Shown piece after piece: positions 50,960 through 60,293 of a stretch of 64,000 nucleotides of DNA. The DNA lies in assembly GCA_002314445.1 (NCBI GenBank), contig DCFX01000008.1, forward strand, positions 1 through 64,000, written 5' to 3'. The notes under the pieces are model-generated. The model did no database searches. It worked only from the letters and a program-made list of their open reading frames with translations, and had not been told where the DNA came from. Numbering within the stretch: the first letter of the stretch is position 1; each line of letters begins with the position of its first letter. This DNA is from Treponema sp. UBA1793. GTDB taxonomy: Bacteria > Spirochaetota > Spirochaetia > Treponematales > Treponemataceae. The translations under genes were made by a program, and so were the position numbers.

Positions 50960-52015
50960 ATGACAAATGTGACTATAAGTGGTATTTTCTATAACCACCA
51001 GCTGACTGGTATAGAACGATTCGCTCATGAAATAACGGTACGCCTTGACAAATTATGCTCTCCGGGCGAACTGACAGTCCTGCTCCCCCCTGATATTTCT
51101 GATAATACTATCAGATTCCGGAATATTCATACTGTCCGACTTCTTAAAACACCTGGTAGACAATTTTATAATTTAAAACTTGCAGTCTACATTCTTCTGC
51201 ATCATTCATACTGCATTGACTATGGTAATAACACACCCATTTTCGGGCACGGACTGGTTTTCCTTCACGATATCTACTGCCGTGTATTTCCTGATGATTT
51301 CAAAACGGCTGAAGACCGTAAAACAATGGAAAAAACATGCCGTATGTACGAACGCATAGCACGAAAGGCTCATACTATCTGTACTGTTTCAGAATTCAGT
51401 AAACGGCAGATTATGCAGTACTATAACGTCCCGGACGAAAAAATCCATGTCATATATTCAGGTTCAAACCACATGGCTGCTATCTTACCGGACGAAAGTA
51501 TATTCGGAAAATTCCCTATACTCAAAGCACATCCTTTCTATTTTACTTTGGGAAGTCTTTCTCTCCGCAAAAATCTCAAATGGATCGCTGATCATGCAGA
51601 GCTGAATCCGGACGAATTATTTGTCATATCCGGGACTGCACTTAAAAATGTTGTCCCTCAGGAACTGGAAAAACTGAGAACGCTTAAAAACGTGATTTGT
51701 GCCGGATATCTTTCTGATGGAGAAGTAAAGGCACTTATGCAGAAATGCAAGGCTTTTGTTTTTCCTTCGTACTTTGAAGGTTTCGGCTTACCGCCGCTTG
51801 AAGCGCTGGCATGCGGCGCAGAGATAGTGATTGCACATGCTGCGTCTCTTCCTGAAATATACGGGAATTGTGCACATTATATTGATCCTTTTAATCCAGA
51901 TGTTGATCTGGACAGACTTCTTGCGGAACCAGTAGACTCCCCTGTTCCTTTGTTCGAAAAATATTCACTTGACCGTTCTGCTGCACAGTTGTATGAACTG
52001 CTGAAAAAGATATAA
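50960..52015 (+). CDS. Family 1 glycosyltransferase (GT-B)
   Basis: 351 residues from ATG 50960. N-terminal GIFYNHQLTGIERFAHEI; C-terminal donor domain with FYFTLGSLSLRKNLKWIADH, GYLSDGEVKALMQ, and FPSYFEGFGLPPLEALACG carrying the EX7E motif (EGFGLPPLE). About half or more of its residues match the next gene, so the two are tandem duplicates. Likely adds hexoses to the surface glycan. Confidence 0.92.
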   Translation: MTNVTISGIFYNHQLTGIERFAHEITVRLDKLCSPGELTVLLPPDISDNTIRFRNIHTVRLLKTPGRQFYNLKLAVYILLHHSYCIDYGNNTPIFGHGLVFLHDIYCRVFPDDFKTAEDRKTMEKTCRMYERIARKAHTICTVSEFSKRQIMQYYNVPDEKIHVIYSGSNHMAAILPDESIFGKFPILKAHPFYFTLGSLSLRKNLKWIADHAELNPDELFVISGTALKNVVPQELEKLRTLKNVICAGYLSDGEVKALMQKCKAFVFPSYFEGFGLPPLEALACGAEIVIAHAASLPEIYGNCAHYIDPFNPDVDLDRLLAEPVDSPVPLFEKYSLDRSAAQLYELLKKI

Positions 52016-52016
52016 T
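51989..52016 (+). promoter_or_regulatory. Possible internal promoter before the second family 1 glycosyltransferase
   Basis: TTGTAT (51989-51994), 16 bp, TATAAT (52011-52016), 8 bases to ATG 52025. The -10 includes the stop codon of the upstream gene. No Shine-Dalgarno sequence. Confidence 0.4.
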
Positions 52017-52024
52017 ATTGTACT

Positions 52025-53110
52025 ATGAAAGCCAAAAATCGTATTATAGCCATAAACGGTGAGTCCTGGTGCCATAACCTTACAGGCATTGAACGGCTTG
52101 CTGTTGAAGTTACTGAAGCACTTGACGAACTTGTGCAGCCGGGACAGGTTGAACTGGTTGTACCTTCGAATGCAAAAAATGTTCCTGCACTAAAGAATAT
52201 CAAAGTTATACATATTGAATACGAAGCTGCATCATTTCCCAAATGGACGCAGTTCGTTTTCCAGAAGTATGTCATAACACACCATGCGGTAAGTCTTGAC
52301 TACTCCAATACCTGCCCTGTTTTTGTGCCGGGTATTGAATTTCTTCACGACATTTACTGCAAACTGTATCCGCAGGATTTTACGTCGGCACGCGATAAGC
52401 TTGTCCGCCTGTACAGTAATTTCATGTACCGGACGATTGCAAAACATGCCAGGCGTATTATAACAGTTTCAGAATATACAAAAAAAACGATTGTTGACAC
52501 GTACCATATTTCCCCAAACAGAGTATCGGTTGTGTACAGCGGTGTCGGTCAGTACCGGAATATTCCTGCAGATACTGCGGTATTCGAACGGCTCCCGCTG
52601 CTTAAAGACAGACAGTTTTATTTTACGCTTGGAAGTCTTTCCACCCGTAAGAACCTCAAATGGATTGCGGACCATGCAGAATTATACCCTCAGGAAGTTT
52701 TTGCCGTTTCAGGGAAAGCCCTTATGAATGTCGTTCCGCCTGAACTTGAGAAATTGAAACGCCTTCCGAATGTTATCATGACAGGATATCTTTCCGACAG
52801 TGAGGTAAAAGCACTGCTTGCGTCTTGCAGGGCTTTTGTATTTCCATCCTATTTTGAGGGATATGGTCTTCCGCCTCTTGAAGCATTAAGCTGCGGAGCG
52901 CCGGTAATTATTTCAAACAGGACGAGTCTGCCCGAAATATACGGAAAGTGTGCACATTACATAGATCCTGACAAACCGGATGTCAGTCTTGATCTGCTTC
53001 TGACTGAGCTGGTTGAATCTCCTGAAAAACTGCTCAAAAAATATACGCTGGAAAACACCGCAAAACGGTTGTATGATATACTAAAAGAAATAGGGAATAC
53101 GGAAAAATGA
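52025..53110 (+). CDS. Family 1 glycosyltransferase (GT-B), paralogue of the preceding gene
   Basis: 361 residues. NGESWCHNLTGIERLAVEV, FYFTLGSLSTRKNLKWIADH, and FPSYFEGYGLPPLEALSCG align directly with the preceding gene, including the EX7E donor site. It differs mainly in the acceptor-binding N-terminal half, so it may use a different acceptor. Nine bases separate it from its paralogue, and it overlaps the next gene by 4 bases. Confidence 0.92.
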   Translation: MKAKNRIIAINGESWCHNLTGIERLAVEVTEALDELVQPGQVELVVPSNAKNVPALKNIKVIHIEYEAASFPKWTQFVFQKYVITHHAVSLDYSNTCPVFVPGIEFLHDIYCKLYPQDFTSARDKLVRLYSNFMYRTIAKHARRIITVSEYTKKTIVDTYHISPNRVSVVYSGVGQYRNIPADTAVFERLPLLKDRQFYFTLGSLSTRKNLKWIADHAELYPQEVFAVSGKALMNVVPPELEKLKRLPNVIMTGYLSDSEVKALLASCRAFVFPSYFEGYGLPPLEALSCGAPVIISNRTSLPEIYGKCAHYIDPDKPDVSLDLLLTELVESPEKLLKKYTLENTAKRLYDILKEIGNTEK

Positions 53111-54867
53111 CTACAAAAAAAAGAGTTTTAACTGTTTTATCCTGCGTTATTATTGCTGCAGGCATCGTTGCGTTTCTGCCGTCTGTCAGAGACTGGGCCG
53201 TCAGGTTTGCAGAAGTAAAAGTAAAGCATGAGTCTATAGACGAAGCATACTGGAACAGATATCTGTTTAATGGCGCACTTATCTTTACCATTATTGCACT
53301 GCTCATTCTTGCGGTACAGTATACGAAAAAAGGTTCGGATATTTATTTTGAAATACGGACAGCACTCCGGACTGAAACAGCTGCAATCGGTAACAGGCAG
53401 ACGGGAAAACTGTTCTGGTATATGTCCCTGTTCCTGCTTTTTGCATATTTTCCGCTCATTCACGCGAATGTCTATCAGGTGCCGATTGATGATCTCAGGC
53501 GTTCTCTTACCGGTTCCCGTGATTTTGTCGGTTTCTTCCGTTATGTGGATGAATATGTGGGAATACTTGTCCATACAAGTACAAAATTTGTCGATATTGC
53601 GCCTCTTACACAGTTCCTGGGGATTGCCGTTCTCTCACTTACAGCAGTCCTCCTTGCAGGAATTTTTACGGATTTTCATATAACGTTTCTTTCACTTGCA
53701 GCTGCGGTACCGGCCGTTCTCTCTCCCTGGTTTCTTGCAGATATGACTTACCGGGTAGATTCTCCCTATATGGCGCTTTCGCTCCTTGTAGAAATAATAC
53801 CGTTTCTGTTTACAAAAAATATCCCTGCATATATTTTTGCCAGTGTTGTCGGCAACCTTCTGATGTGTACGACGTATCAAAGTTCCGCCGGCATTTATGT
53901 TGTCATGACCATTTCACTTGCATTCTTCCGGTGGGCACAGGGTAAAAAGACGGGAAAAGAGACATGGAAGTTCATCGGAATTTCAGCTGCATGTTTTCTC
54001 ATAACGCTGGGATTTTTCAAGGTAGTCTTTGATGTTAAAAAGGAAGGCGGATATGTGAATACGGCCATGCTGCCTCTTTCATCTATCGTACCTGGAACCA
54101 TTTCAAACATCGGAACGTATTTAAAATGTCTTGCAGACGATCTTGGACATGGTGCAATCGCGCTGCTTTTCCCTGTCATTTCACTCCTCTATGTTGTAAA
54201 TACAACACGACTAACAAATAGGAACAAAGCGGCTGCAGTCATCCTGAGCATTGTAACACAGGTGTTTATAACATCAATTTCTTTCGGGGCATATCTGGTT
54301 TTAGAACTTCCGCTTTGGAACAGGAGGGCCTTTACCGGTATTGGTGTCGTTCTTGCCGTTACGGCTCTCATGGCAGTGGCGGGGCTTCCTGAGCAAAAAC
54401 AGAAGAAATTTTCCTGGACCGCAGTATTTACCGTGTTTTTTGCATACAGTTTTGTAGCCTTTTCCTATATGTATGGAAATGCACAGTCAGCTCAGAAAAT
54501 GTATACAGAAAGCCGCATGAACGCCCTTATTGCAGATCTGAACGAATACTGCCCGGATCCGGCGGAAACTGTATTTCAGTTTGACGGAAACATTGGATGG
54601 GCACCACAGACAGATGTCCCCAATAAAATTTATCCGCTTATCAGACGGGACATGAATATGAATCTGGATGATCCGTGGGGCTGCCTTTTTATCATGAAAC
54701 AGCACGGATACGGTAAATTCAGTGCACACGAAATCGAATCTATGGATAATGCACACACAGATTTAAAAAGTATAAATCTGCCTGTACTTAAGGATACAGG
54801 ACTTCATACGATCAGAGGTGATGGTAAGAATTTCTATATAACACTCAAACCTTACCGGGGAAAATAG
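53107..54867 (+). CDS. GtrII-like membrane glycosyltransferase
   Basis: 586 residues with about 11 membrane segments. The first periplasmic loop has VYQVPIDDLRRSLTGSRDF, similar to the YxxDDxxRSxxG motif of the glucosyltransferase GtrII family (PF14264 type), and the C-terminal 110 residues are periplasmic. It would move a sugar from a polyprenyl phosphate donor onto the glycan. The likely donor maker and flippase (55362 and 54934) are coded convergently next to it. Overlaps the preceding transferase (ATGA). Confidence 0.82.
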   Translation: MTTKKRVLTVLSCVIIAAGIVAFLPSVRDWAVRFAEVKVKHESIDEAYWNRYLFNGALIFTIIALLILAVQYTKKGSDIYFEIRTALRTETAAIGNRQTGKLFWYMSLFLLFAYFPLIHANVYQVPIDDLRRSLTGSRDFVGFFRYVDEYVGILVHTSTKFVDIAPLTQFLGIAVLSLTAVLLAGIFTDFHITFLSLAAAVPAVLSPWFLADMTYRVDSPYMALSLLVEIIPFLFTKNIPAYIFASVVGNLLMCTTYQSSAGIYVVMTISLAFFRWAQGKKTGKETWKFIGISAACFLITLGFFKVVFDVKKEGGYVNTAMLPLSSIVPGTISNIGTYLKCLADDLGHGAIALLFPVISLLYVVNTTRLTNRNKAAAVILSIVTQVFITSISFGAYLVLELPLWNRRAFTGIGVVLAVTALMAVAGLPEQKQKKFSWTAVFTVFFAYSFVAFSYMYGNAQSAQKMYTESRMNALIADLNEYCPDPAETVFQFDGNIGWAPQTDVPNKIYPLIRRDMNMNLDDPWGCLFIMKQHGYGKFSAHEIESMDNAHTDLKSINLPVLKDTGLHTIRGDGKNFYITLKPYRGK

Positions 54868-54876
54868 TGGCTTTAC

Positions 54877-54910
54877 AGTGGGCTGATCGATTAAATCGTA
54901 TTGACCCACT
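54877..54910. terminator. Hairpin between convergent genes
   Basis: AGTGGG (54877-54882) and CCCACT (54905-54910) with an inner CGAT/ATCG pair; the T-tract is weak on both sides. Confidence 0.45.
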
Positions 54911-54933
54911 CCTCTTTATGCAGTTCCGCCGTT

Positions 54934-55380
54934 TTATTCTGCAGGCGGATTTCTTTTTTTAAAGACAAAATAGTTTGAAAAAAGGAAATTCAGTACCATT
55001 CCGGCAAGGATGCCGATTGCCTGTGGAATTACCTTGTAGGGCCAGGTAAGAAGTCTCGTCAGAAGTATATACACCCCAAGATTCACCGCGTAACCGGCAA
55101 CAGATGACGACATAAACGCAGCCCACAGTTTGAGTGATACTTTTTCAGCACACTGAGCGCGGAATGTCCACAAATGATTAATAAAATAATTCTGTGTCCC
55201 GGCGATAATAAAACAGGCGACGTTCACTGCAATGTCAGGATAATGAAGTTTATCGGCAAATATAAAAAACAGCACAAGATTTGTTACTGTTCCAAGTCCT
55301 CCGGTAAGACCGAATTTGAGAATTTTAAGCCAGTTCTCTTTTATGAATGATGAAAGTTTGTTCAATATCGTATTTTCCAT
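54934..55380 (-). CDS. GtrA-family polyprenyl-phosphate-sugar flippase
   Basis: 148 residues with four membrane segments. FGLTGGLGTVTNLVLF at the first segment, NYFINHLWTFR and NFLFSNYFVFK are typical of GtrA proteins, which help turn polyprenyl-phosphate sugars across the inner membrane. It overlaps the 3' end of the GtrB-like gene by 19 bases, so the two are co-translated. Confidence 0.9.
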   Translation of the reverse strand: MENTILNKLSSFIKENWLKILKFGLTGGLGTVTNLVLFFIFADKLHYPDIAVNVACFIIAGTQNYFINHLWTFRAQCAEKVSLKLWAAFMSSSVAGYAVNLGVYILLTRLLTWPYKVIPQAIGILAGMVLNFLFSNYFVFKKRNPPAE

Positions 55381-56063
55381 ATTTTTATAAATGCTTCAAC
55401 AAAAATTTTTTTACTCATCTTTGATGTTCCTGCCTGACGGTCGGGAAATATAATCGGTATTTCCTTTATCTTCATGCCGCTCTTATAAGCACGGTATTTC
55501 ATTTCTATCTGGAAGGAATATCCGCGGGAAACGATTTTATCAAGATCTATTGCATCAAGAGCTTTCCTTGTCCACATATTGAAACCGCCGGTAAGATCTT
55601 TTACCGGACAATGAAGCACCATACGGGAATATAACGATCCTCCCTTTGAAATAAAGTTTCTGAGTGCAGACCATCCTTCTACAGCACCCCCCTTTATATT
55701 CCGGGAACCGATTACAACGTCATATTCCTGAATCTGTTTGACCATTTCAGGAATGTATTCTGGTTTATGGGAAAAGTCTGCATCCATTTCAAGGAAGACA
55801 TCGTACCCTCTTTCTTCACCCCAGCGGAATCCTGTAAGGTATGCGTCAGCCAGCCCGTTCTTTCCCGTACGTTCAAGAAGAAAAAGCGAATCAGAATATT
55901 TCTGCTGCATCTGCTTAACAGCTTCTCCTGTTCCGTCAGGAGAACCGTCGTCAACAACAAGAATATTGCCGTTTGAACTTTGTATTTGTTCCATAACGGC
56001 CGGTATAAACCGGGTAATGTTTTCTATTTCGTTGTATGTTGGTATAACTACAAGTAATTTCAT
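55362..56063 (-). CDS. Polyprenol-phosphate glycosyltransferase (DPM1/GtrB-like)
   Basis: 233 residues. VVIPTYNEIENITRFI, ILVVDDGSPDGTGEA, FLEMDADFSHKPEYIPEM and DLTGGFNMWTRKAL are the hallmarks of dolichol-phosphate-mannose-synthase-like enzymes. It lacks the C-terminal membrane segments of some GtrB proteins; the GtrA gene follows directly instead. It would load a sugar onto undecaprenyl phosphate. No Shine-Dalgarno sequence; a promoter ends 8 bases before the ATG. Confidence 0.92.
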   Translation of the reverse strand: MKLLVVIPTYNEIENITRFIPAVMEQIQSSNGNILVVDDGSPDGTGEAVKQMQQKYSDSLFLLERTGKNGLADAYLTGFRWGEERGYDVFLEMDADFSHKPEYIPEMVKQIQEYDVVIGSRNIKGGAVEGWSALRNFISKGGSLYSRMVLHCPVKDLTGGFNMWTRKALDAIDLDKIVSRGYSFQIEMKYRAYKSGMKIKEIPIIFPDRQAGTSKMSKKIFVEAFIKIWKIRY

Positions 56064-56071
56064 AATTGGAA

Positions 56072-56100
56072 ATTATACTTCGCTTTGTACGCTTTGTCTA
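56072..56100 (-). promoter_or_regulatory. Promoter of the gtrB-gtrA pair, leaderless geometry
   Basis: Minus strand TAGACA (56095-56100), 17 bp, TATAAT (56072-56077), 8 bases to the ATG at 56063. Confidence 0.62.
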
Positions 56101-56201
56101 TTTGAAGCGGTCATAAAAAATCATTGATTACAGCATATCAAAATAAGTACAGAGGCTGTACAAAAATCACTGCAATCTATATAGTAAAAAAGGTATTATA
56201 T

Positions 56202-57257
56202 ATGATGAAAATTGCAATTGACTGCCGGATGCTTGGGACCGGAGGAATAGGAACATATATTGCAGAGCTTGTTCCGTATTTTCTTGAAAAATATACATGC
56301 CTTCTTATAGGTGAGCCTGAAAAAATTGAAGCGTACAGGAACAATCCGAATGCAGAACTCTGCCCGTGTACTATTCCTGTATTTTCCGTCAGGGAATTGT
56401 CGGCGTTTCCAAAATCGATTACAAAACTTATAAACATGTATACAATATATTACACTCCCTACTGCAATATTCCTTCCGGTATTCATATACCGGTATTTTC
56501 TACAATACATGATGTCGTTTTCCTTGATGTACCCGGCCTTGCTTCAAAAACAGGGACACTGGTAAGAAAATGGTTTTATAAGCGTGCTGTAAAAAAATCA
56601 TGTGTTATATTTACAGTTTCCAAATTTTCTGCAGAAAGGATACAGAAAACGCTTAGATGCAGAAAACCAGTCGTAGTTACCTACAGTGCAGTCCCCTCCT
56701 GGCTGCAGGATGACGATCATCTTTCTGTTCAAAAAACAAAATCCGTTCTTTTCGTGGGCAACATCAAAAAACACAAAGGACTTCATATTCTGATTACCGC
56801 CTTCAGGAGGGCTCTGTCGGAAGGCCTTGCAGCACAACTTATTATTGTCGGCAATGCAGACAACTTCCGCACCGGCGACAGTACCATTTTGAAGGAAATA
56901 CAGGAAATGCCTGCCGAATCAGTACAATTTACCGGCAGAATTTCCGACGGGGAATTAAAAACGCTGTATAAAAATGCAGGGCTCCTTGTTCAACCTTCGC
57001 AGTACGAGGGGTTCGGGCTGCCTCCCCTTGAAGCACTGACACTGGGAACGAATGCACTCATTTCCGATATCCCTGTATTCAGGGAAATATATGCAGAGTA
57101 TCCCGTACATTTTTTCAAGCATGACGACAGCGGAGATCTTGCAGAAAAATTAAAACAGTGTATGGTACTTCCTCCTCTGCAAAATGTGCCGGAGATATAT
57201 TCTTTCAGGCGTACGTTCAGTCTTATCGCAGCAGCAATCAGCTTTTACAAAATCTGA
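56202..57257 (+). CDS. Family 1 glycosyltransferase (GT-B)
   Basis: 351 residues from ATG 56202 (MMKIAIDCRMLGTGGIGTYI), with AAAGG 8 bases upstream; longer frames lack support. SVLFVGNIKKHKGLHILI and the EX7E motif in PSQYEGFGLPPLEALTLG define the family. It is more distant from the 50960/52025 pair than they are from each other. It begins the plus-strand run that continues with the heptose genes. Confidence 0.9.
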   Translation: MMKIAIDCRMLGTGGIGTYIAELVPYFLEKYTCLLIGEPEKIEAYRNNPNAELCPCTIPVFSVRELSAFPKSITKLINMYTIYYTPYCNIPSGIHIPVFSTIHDVVFLDVPGLASKTGTLVRKWFYKRAVKKSCVIFTVSKFSAERIQKTLRCRKPVVVTYSAVPSWLQDDDHLSVQKTKSVLFVGNIKKHKGLHILITAFRRALSEGLAAQLIIVGNADNFRTGDSTILKEIQEMPAESVQFTGRISDGELKTLYKNAGLLVQPSQYEGFGLPPLEALTLGTNALISDIPVFREIYAEYPVHFFKHDDSGDLAEKLKQCMVLPPLQNVPEIYSFRRTFSLIAAAISFYKI

Positions 57258-57286
57258 TTGTTTTTTTTGAGCTTATCAGGTAAAAT
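57258..57286 (+). promoter_or_regulatory. Promoter of the heptose operon, leaderless geometry
   Basis: TTGTTT (57258-57263), 17 bp, TAAAAT (57281-57286), 8 bases to ATG 57295, no Shine-Dalgarno sequence. Confidence 0.5.
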
Positions 57287-57294
57287 AGATATCT

Positions 57295-58296
57295 ATGATT
57301 ATTACACAAACACCGTTCCGTATGTCCTTTTTCGGGGGCGGAACTGACTTTTCTGGATTTTATAACGAACACGGCGGGGCTGTCCTTTCCACAACATTCG
57401 ACAAGTACTGCTATGTGACTGTGCGGCATCTTCCGCGTTTTTTCGAGTACAAGACACACCTTACGTATTCAAAAACTGAATATGTAAACGACATTGAAGA
57501 AATCCAGCACCCGGCTATACGCAATGCCATGAAGTGGCTGGACATGCACGAGATCCGCATGACATACGAAAGCGACCTGCCTGCGCGAAGCGGGCTCGGG
57601 ACAAGTTCTTCGTTTGCAGTCGGCATGCTTGAGGCTTTCTATGCACTCAAGGGACAGTATGCAGACAAAAGAAAACTTGCAGATGATGCAATCTATCTTG
57701 AACGCACACTCTGTGCGGAAGCCGGCGGTATACAGGACCAGATTGCGGCATCTTTCGGCGGATTCAACCGGATTAATTTTTCCGCAGACGGTTACACGGT
57801 CAATCCTGTCGTTATTTCACCGGAGCGGAAAAAACTGCTTAACGACCACCTGATGCTTTTTTTTACAGGATTTTCACGTTTTTCTTCCGACATCCAGAAG
57901 AATACCGAAAAATCAATGAAAGACAAAACACTGCAGCTTATAGAGATGTATGAACTTGTTGATAAAGCCGAACAGGTGCTTGTAAACGGGGAAAGCGACC
58001 TCGACGATTTCGGACGTCTGCTTGATTATACATGGCACCTTAAGAGAGGCATTTCATCAGGAATTTCAACAGATTCCATCGATGAACAGTATGATACGGC
58101 AATGAAAGCGGGAGCGCTTGGCGGAAAGCTTCTCGGAGCAGGCGGCGGAGGTTTCCTGTTGTTCTACGTCCCGTTTACAAAACAGGATGCAGTGCGTGCA
58201 GCATTGAAAGATCAGCTGTACGTCCCGTTTAAATTTGAAAACGACGGTACAAAAACTATTTTCTATAATCCGGAAGACTACACTGCAAAATGCTGA
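57295..58296 (+). CDS. hddA: D-glycero-D-manno-heptose 7-phosphate kinase (HddA-like)
   Basis: 333 residues, GHMP kinase fold. N-terminal TPFRMSFFGGGTDFSGF, the ATP loop DLPARSGLGTSSSFAVG (motif 2), and motif 3 KLLGAGGGGFLLFY. With the adjacent gmhA-like and nucleotidyltransferase genes it fits the GDP-D-glycero-alpha-D-manno-heptose pathway, phosphorylating C1 of heptose 7-phosphate. Other GHMP sugar kinases share the fold, but the context favours HddA. Confidence 0.88.
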   Translation: MIITQTPFRMSFFGGGTDFSGFYNEHGGAVLSTTFDKYCYVTVRHLPRFFEYKTHLTYSKTEYVNDIEEIQHPAIRNAMKWLDMHEIRMTYESDLPARSGLGTSSSFAVGMLEAFYALKGQYADKRKLADDAIYLERTLCAEAGGIQDQIAASFGGFNRINFSADGYTVNPVVISPERKKLLNDHLMLFFTGFSRFSSDIQKNTEKSMKDKTLQLIEMYELVDKAEQVLVNGESDLDDFGRLLDYTWHLKRGISSGISTDSIDEQYDTAMKAGALGGKLLGAGGGGFLLFYVPFTKQDAVRAALKDQLYVPFKFENDGTKTIFYNPEDYTAKC

Positions 58297-58320
58297 GAAC
58301 TCTTTCCGGGAGGATATAAC

Positions 58321-58953
58321 ATGATAGACCATATTAAGGAACTTATTGAACGCTACCCTTCTCTTTCCGTGTGTGAAAAAGATATCAGAAATGCATATAC
58401 AATTCTTGAAGAATCGTATGCAGCAGGCGGCAAACTGCTTATTGCAGGAAACGGAGGCAGCTGTGCTGACAGCGACCATATCTGCGGCGAACTGCTAAAA
58501 AGTTTTATAAAGAAAAGAACTCCCGAACAGAGTTTTCTTGATGAACTTGCCCGGATTGATCCCGACACCGGCGCATACCTTGCGGACAAGCTGCAGGGAG
58601 CGCTTCCGGCTATCTCACTGTGCAACCAGAATGCGCTCATGACTGCAAGCCTCAACGATGTTGACGGCAACGTTATGTTTGCCCAGCAGATAAACGGCTA
58701 CGGTGTAAAAGGCGATGTATTCCTTGGCATTTCGACAAGCGGTAACTCAAAAGATGTTATTTATGCGATGGTCGTCGCAAAGGCGAAAGGGCTTAAAACT
58801 ATAGCACTGTCGGGAAAAACAGGAGGGAAAGTCGCAAAGCTTGCGGACGCGGCAATAGTCGTGCCGGAAGAAGAGACATTCAAAATTCAGGAACTGCACC
58901 TGCCTGTGTATCATGCACTCTGCCTGCAGCTTGAGGAACGATTCTTCAAATGA
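58321..58953 (+). CDS. gmhA: Phosphoheptose isomerase (SIS domain)
   Basis: 210 residues; GGGAGG lies 7-8 bases before the ATG. SIS-domain motifs: LLIAGNGGSCADSDHICGEL, FLGISTSGNSKDVIYAM and GKTGGKVAKLAD. It converts sedoheptulose 7-phosphate to heptose 7-phosphate. Somewhat longer than the usual 190-195 residues because of an insertion around residues 62-90. Overlaps the following gene by 4 bases (ATGA). Confidence 0.92.
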   Translation: MIDHIKELIERYPSLSVCEKDIRNAYTILEESYAAGGKLLIAGNGGSCADSDHICGELLKSFIKKRTPEQSFLDELARIDPDTGAYLADKLQGALPAISLCNQNALMTASLNDVDGNVMFAQQINGYGVKGDVFLGISTSGNSKDVIYAMVVAKAKGLKTIALSGKTGGKVAKLADAAIVVPEEETFKIQELHLPVYHALCLQLEERFFK

Positions 58954-60233
58954 AAACAGTTATTATGGCCGGCGGTAAAGGAACACGCATTGCCTCAATT
59001 GCAAGTGATATCCCGAAACCTATGATTCAAATTTGCGGGAAACCGATTCTTGCATATCAGATAGAATCGCTTAAACGTAGCGGACTTACCGATATAACGC
59101 TTGTAACCGGTCATCTGGGACACTTTATACGTGACTATTTCGGAGATGGCAGCAGTTTCGGTGTTAATATCAGCTATTATGATGAAACTGAACCGCTCGG
59201 CACGGCCGGTGCCCTGTATAAAATTCCGGGACTTACGGAAGACTTCCTCCTGCTCTGCGGCGATACTATTTTTGATATAGATTTCAGCAGATTTACAGCC
59301 TTTCATAAGGAGCACAACGCATGGGCAACGCTTATGTCCCATCCGAACGGCCATCCTTATGACAGTTCCCTGCTTGTTACGGAAATAAACCCGCCTGCAG
59401 AACCGGGCGCCCTGCCCCGTGACAGCCATAAAGTCATACAATGGATGAACAAAGAAGATAAGCGTCTCTGGTATAAAAACCGTGTAAATGCGGGTATAGA
59501 ACTTATATCGCCGGAACTTCTTGCAGAAGCTGCAAAACATATTACGAAAGAAAAAGTTGATCTTGACCGCGACATTCTCAAGCCGCTTGTCAGTTCTGGG
59601 CGTATATACGCATATGACACCCCGGAATATATAAAGGACATGGGAACTCCCGACAGGTATTATCAGGTTGAAAGAGATATAGAAAACGGGCTTGTCAAGC
59701 AGCGGAATCTTTCCCATAAACAGAAGGCTGTATTTCTTGACCGCGACGGAACCATAAACAAAGATGTCGGTTTTCTTACCGATATAGACGACATGGAATT
59801 AATACCGGGGGCTGCAGAAGCTGTAAGAAAAATCAATGAATCAGGATATCTTGCAGTTGTTGTAACGAATCAGCCCGTGATAGCACGCGGAGAACTGACA
59901 TTTGAACAGCTGCAGGAAATCAACAACAAGCTGGAAACGCTGCTCGGAAAAGAAGGTGCATATATAGACGCACTGTATTTTTGTCCGCACCATCCCGACA
60001 AAGGATTTGCAGGTGAACGCCCCGAATACAAATGCGGCTGCACATGCAGAAAACCGAATCCGGGTATGCTGCTGCAGGCTGCAGAAGATTTCAATATTGA
60101 TCTTTCCCTGTCATTTATGGCAGGAGACTGCGACAGAGACGTACAGGCAGGCATACATGCCGGATGCAGCAAAAGTGTTCAGATTACCAAATCCTTTATG
60201 CTTTCTGAGTTTATAGGAAAGTATATTATCTGA
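58950..60233 (+). CDS. Heptose 1-phosphate guanylyltransferase fused to heptose bisphosphate phosphatase
   Basis: 427 residues, two enzymes in one chain. Residues 1-245: nucleotidyltransferase with MAGGKGTRIASIASDIPKPM and LLCGDTIFDIDF (HddC-like). Residues 255-427: HAD phosphatase of the GmhB type with VFLDRDGTINKDVGFL, VVVTNQPVIARGEL and a zinc-binding Cys/His set (CPHHPDKG, CGCTCRKPNPGML). The two activities are the dephosphorylation at C7 and the GMP transfer, so the cluster encodes all steps from sedoheptulose 7-phosphate to GDP-heptose. Confidence 0.92.
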   Translation: MKTVIMAGGKGTRIASIASDIPKPMIQICGKPILAYQIESLKRSGLTDITLVTGHLGHFIRDYFGDGSSFGVNISYYDETEPLGTAGALYKIPGLTEDFLLLCGDTIFDIDFSRFTAFHKEHNAWATLMSHPNGHPYDSSLLVTEINPPAEPGALPRDSHKVIQWMNKEDKRLWYKNRVNAGIELISPELLAEAAKHITKEKVDLDRDILKPLVSSGRIYAYDTPEYIKDMGTPDRYYQVERDIENGLVKQRNLSHKQKAVFLDRDGTINKDVGFLTDIDDMELIPGAAEAVRKINESGYLAVVVTNQPVIARGELTFEQLQEINNKLETLLGKEGAYIDALYFCPHHPDKGFAGERPEYKCGCTCRKPNPGMLLQAAEDFNIDLSLSFMAGDCDRDVQAGIHAGCSKSVQITKSFMLSEFIGKYII

Positions 60234-60256
60234 TACCACAGAATATTTTTGTGTCA

Positions 60257-60285
60257 TTGCCATTACGGCTGCGAAAAGATATACT
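60257..60285 (+). promoter_or_regulatory. Promoter of the YidC-like/sulfatase-like gene, leaderless geometry
   Basis: TTGCCA (60257-60262), 17 bp, TATACT (60280-60285), 8 bases to ATG 60294, no Shine-Dalgarno sequence. Confidence 0.6.
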
Positions 60286-60293
60286 TATTGATT

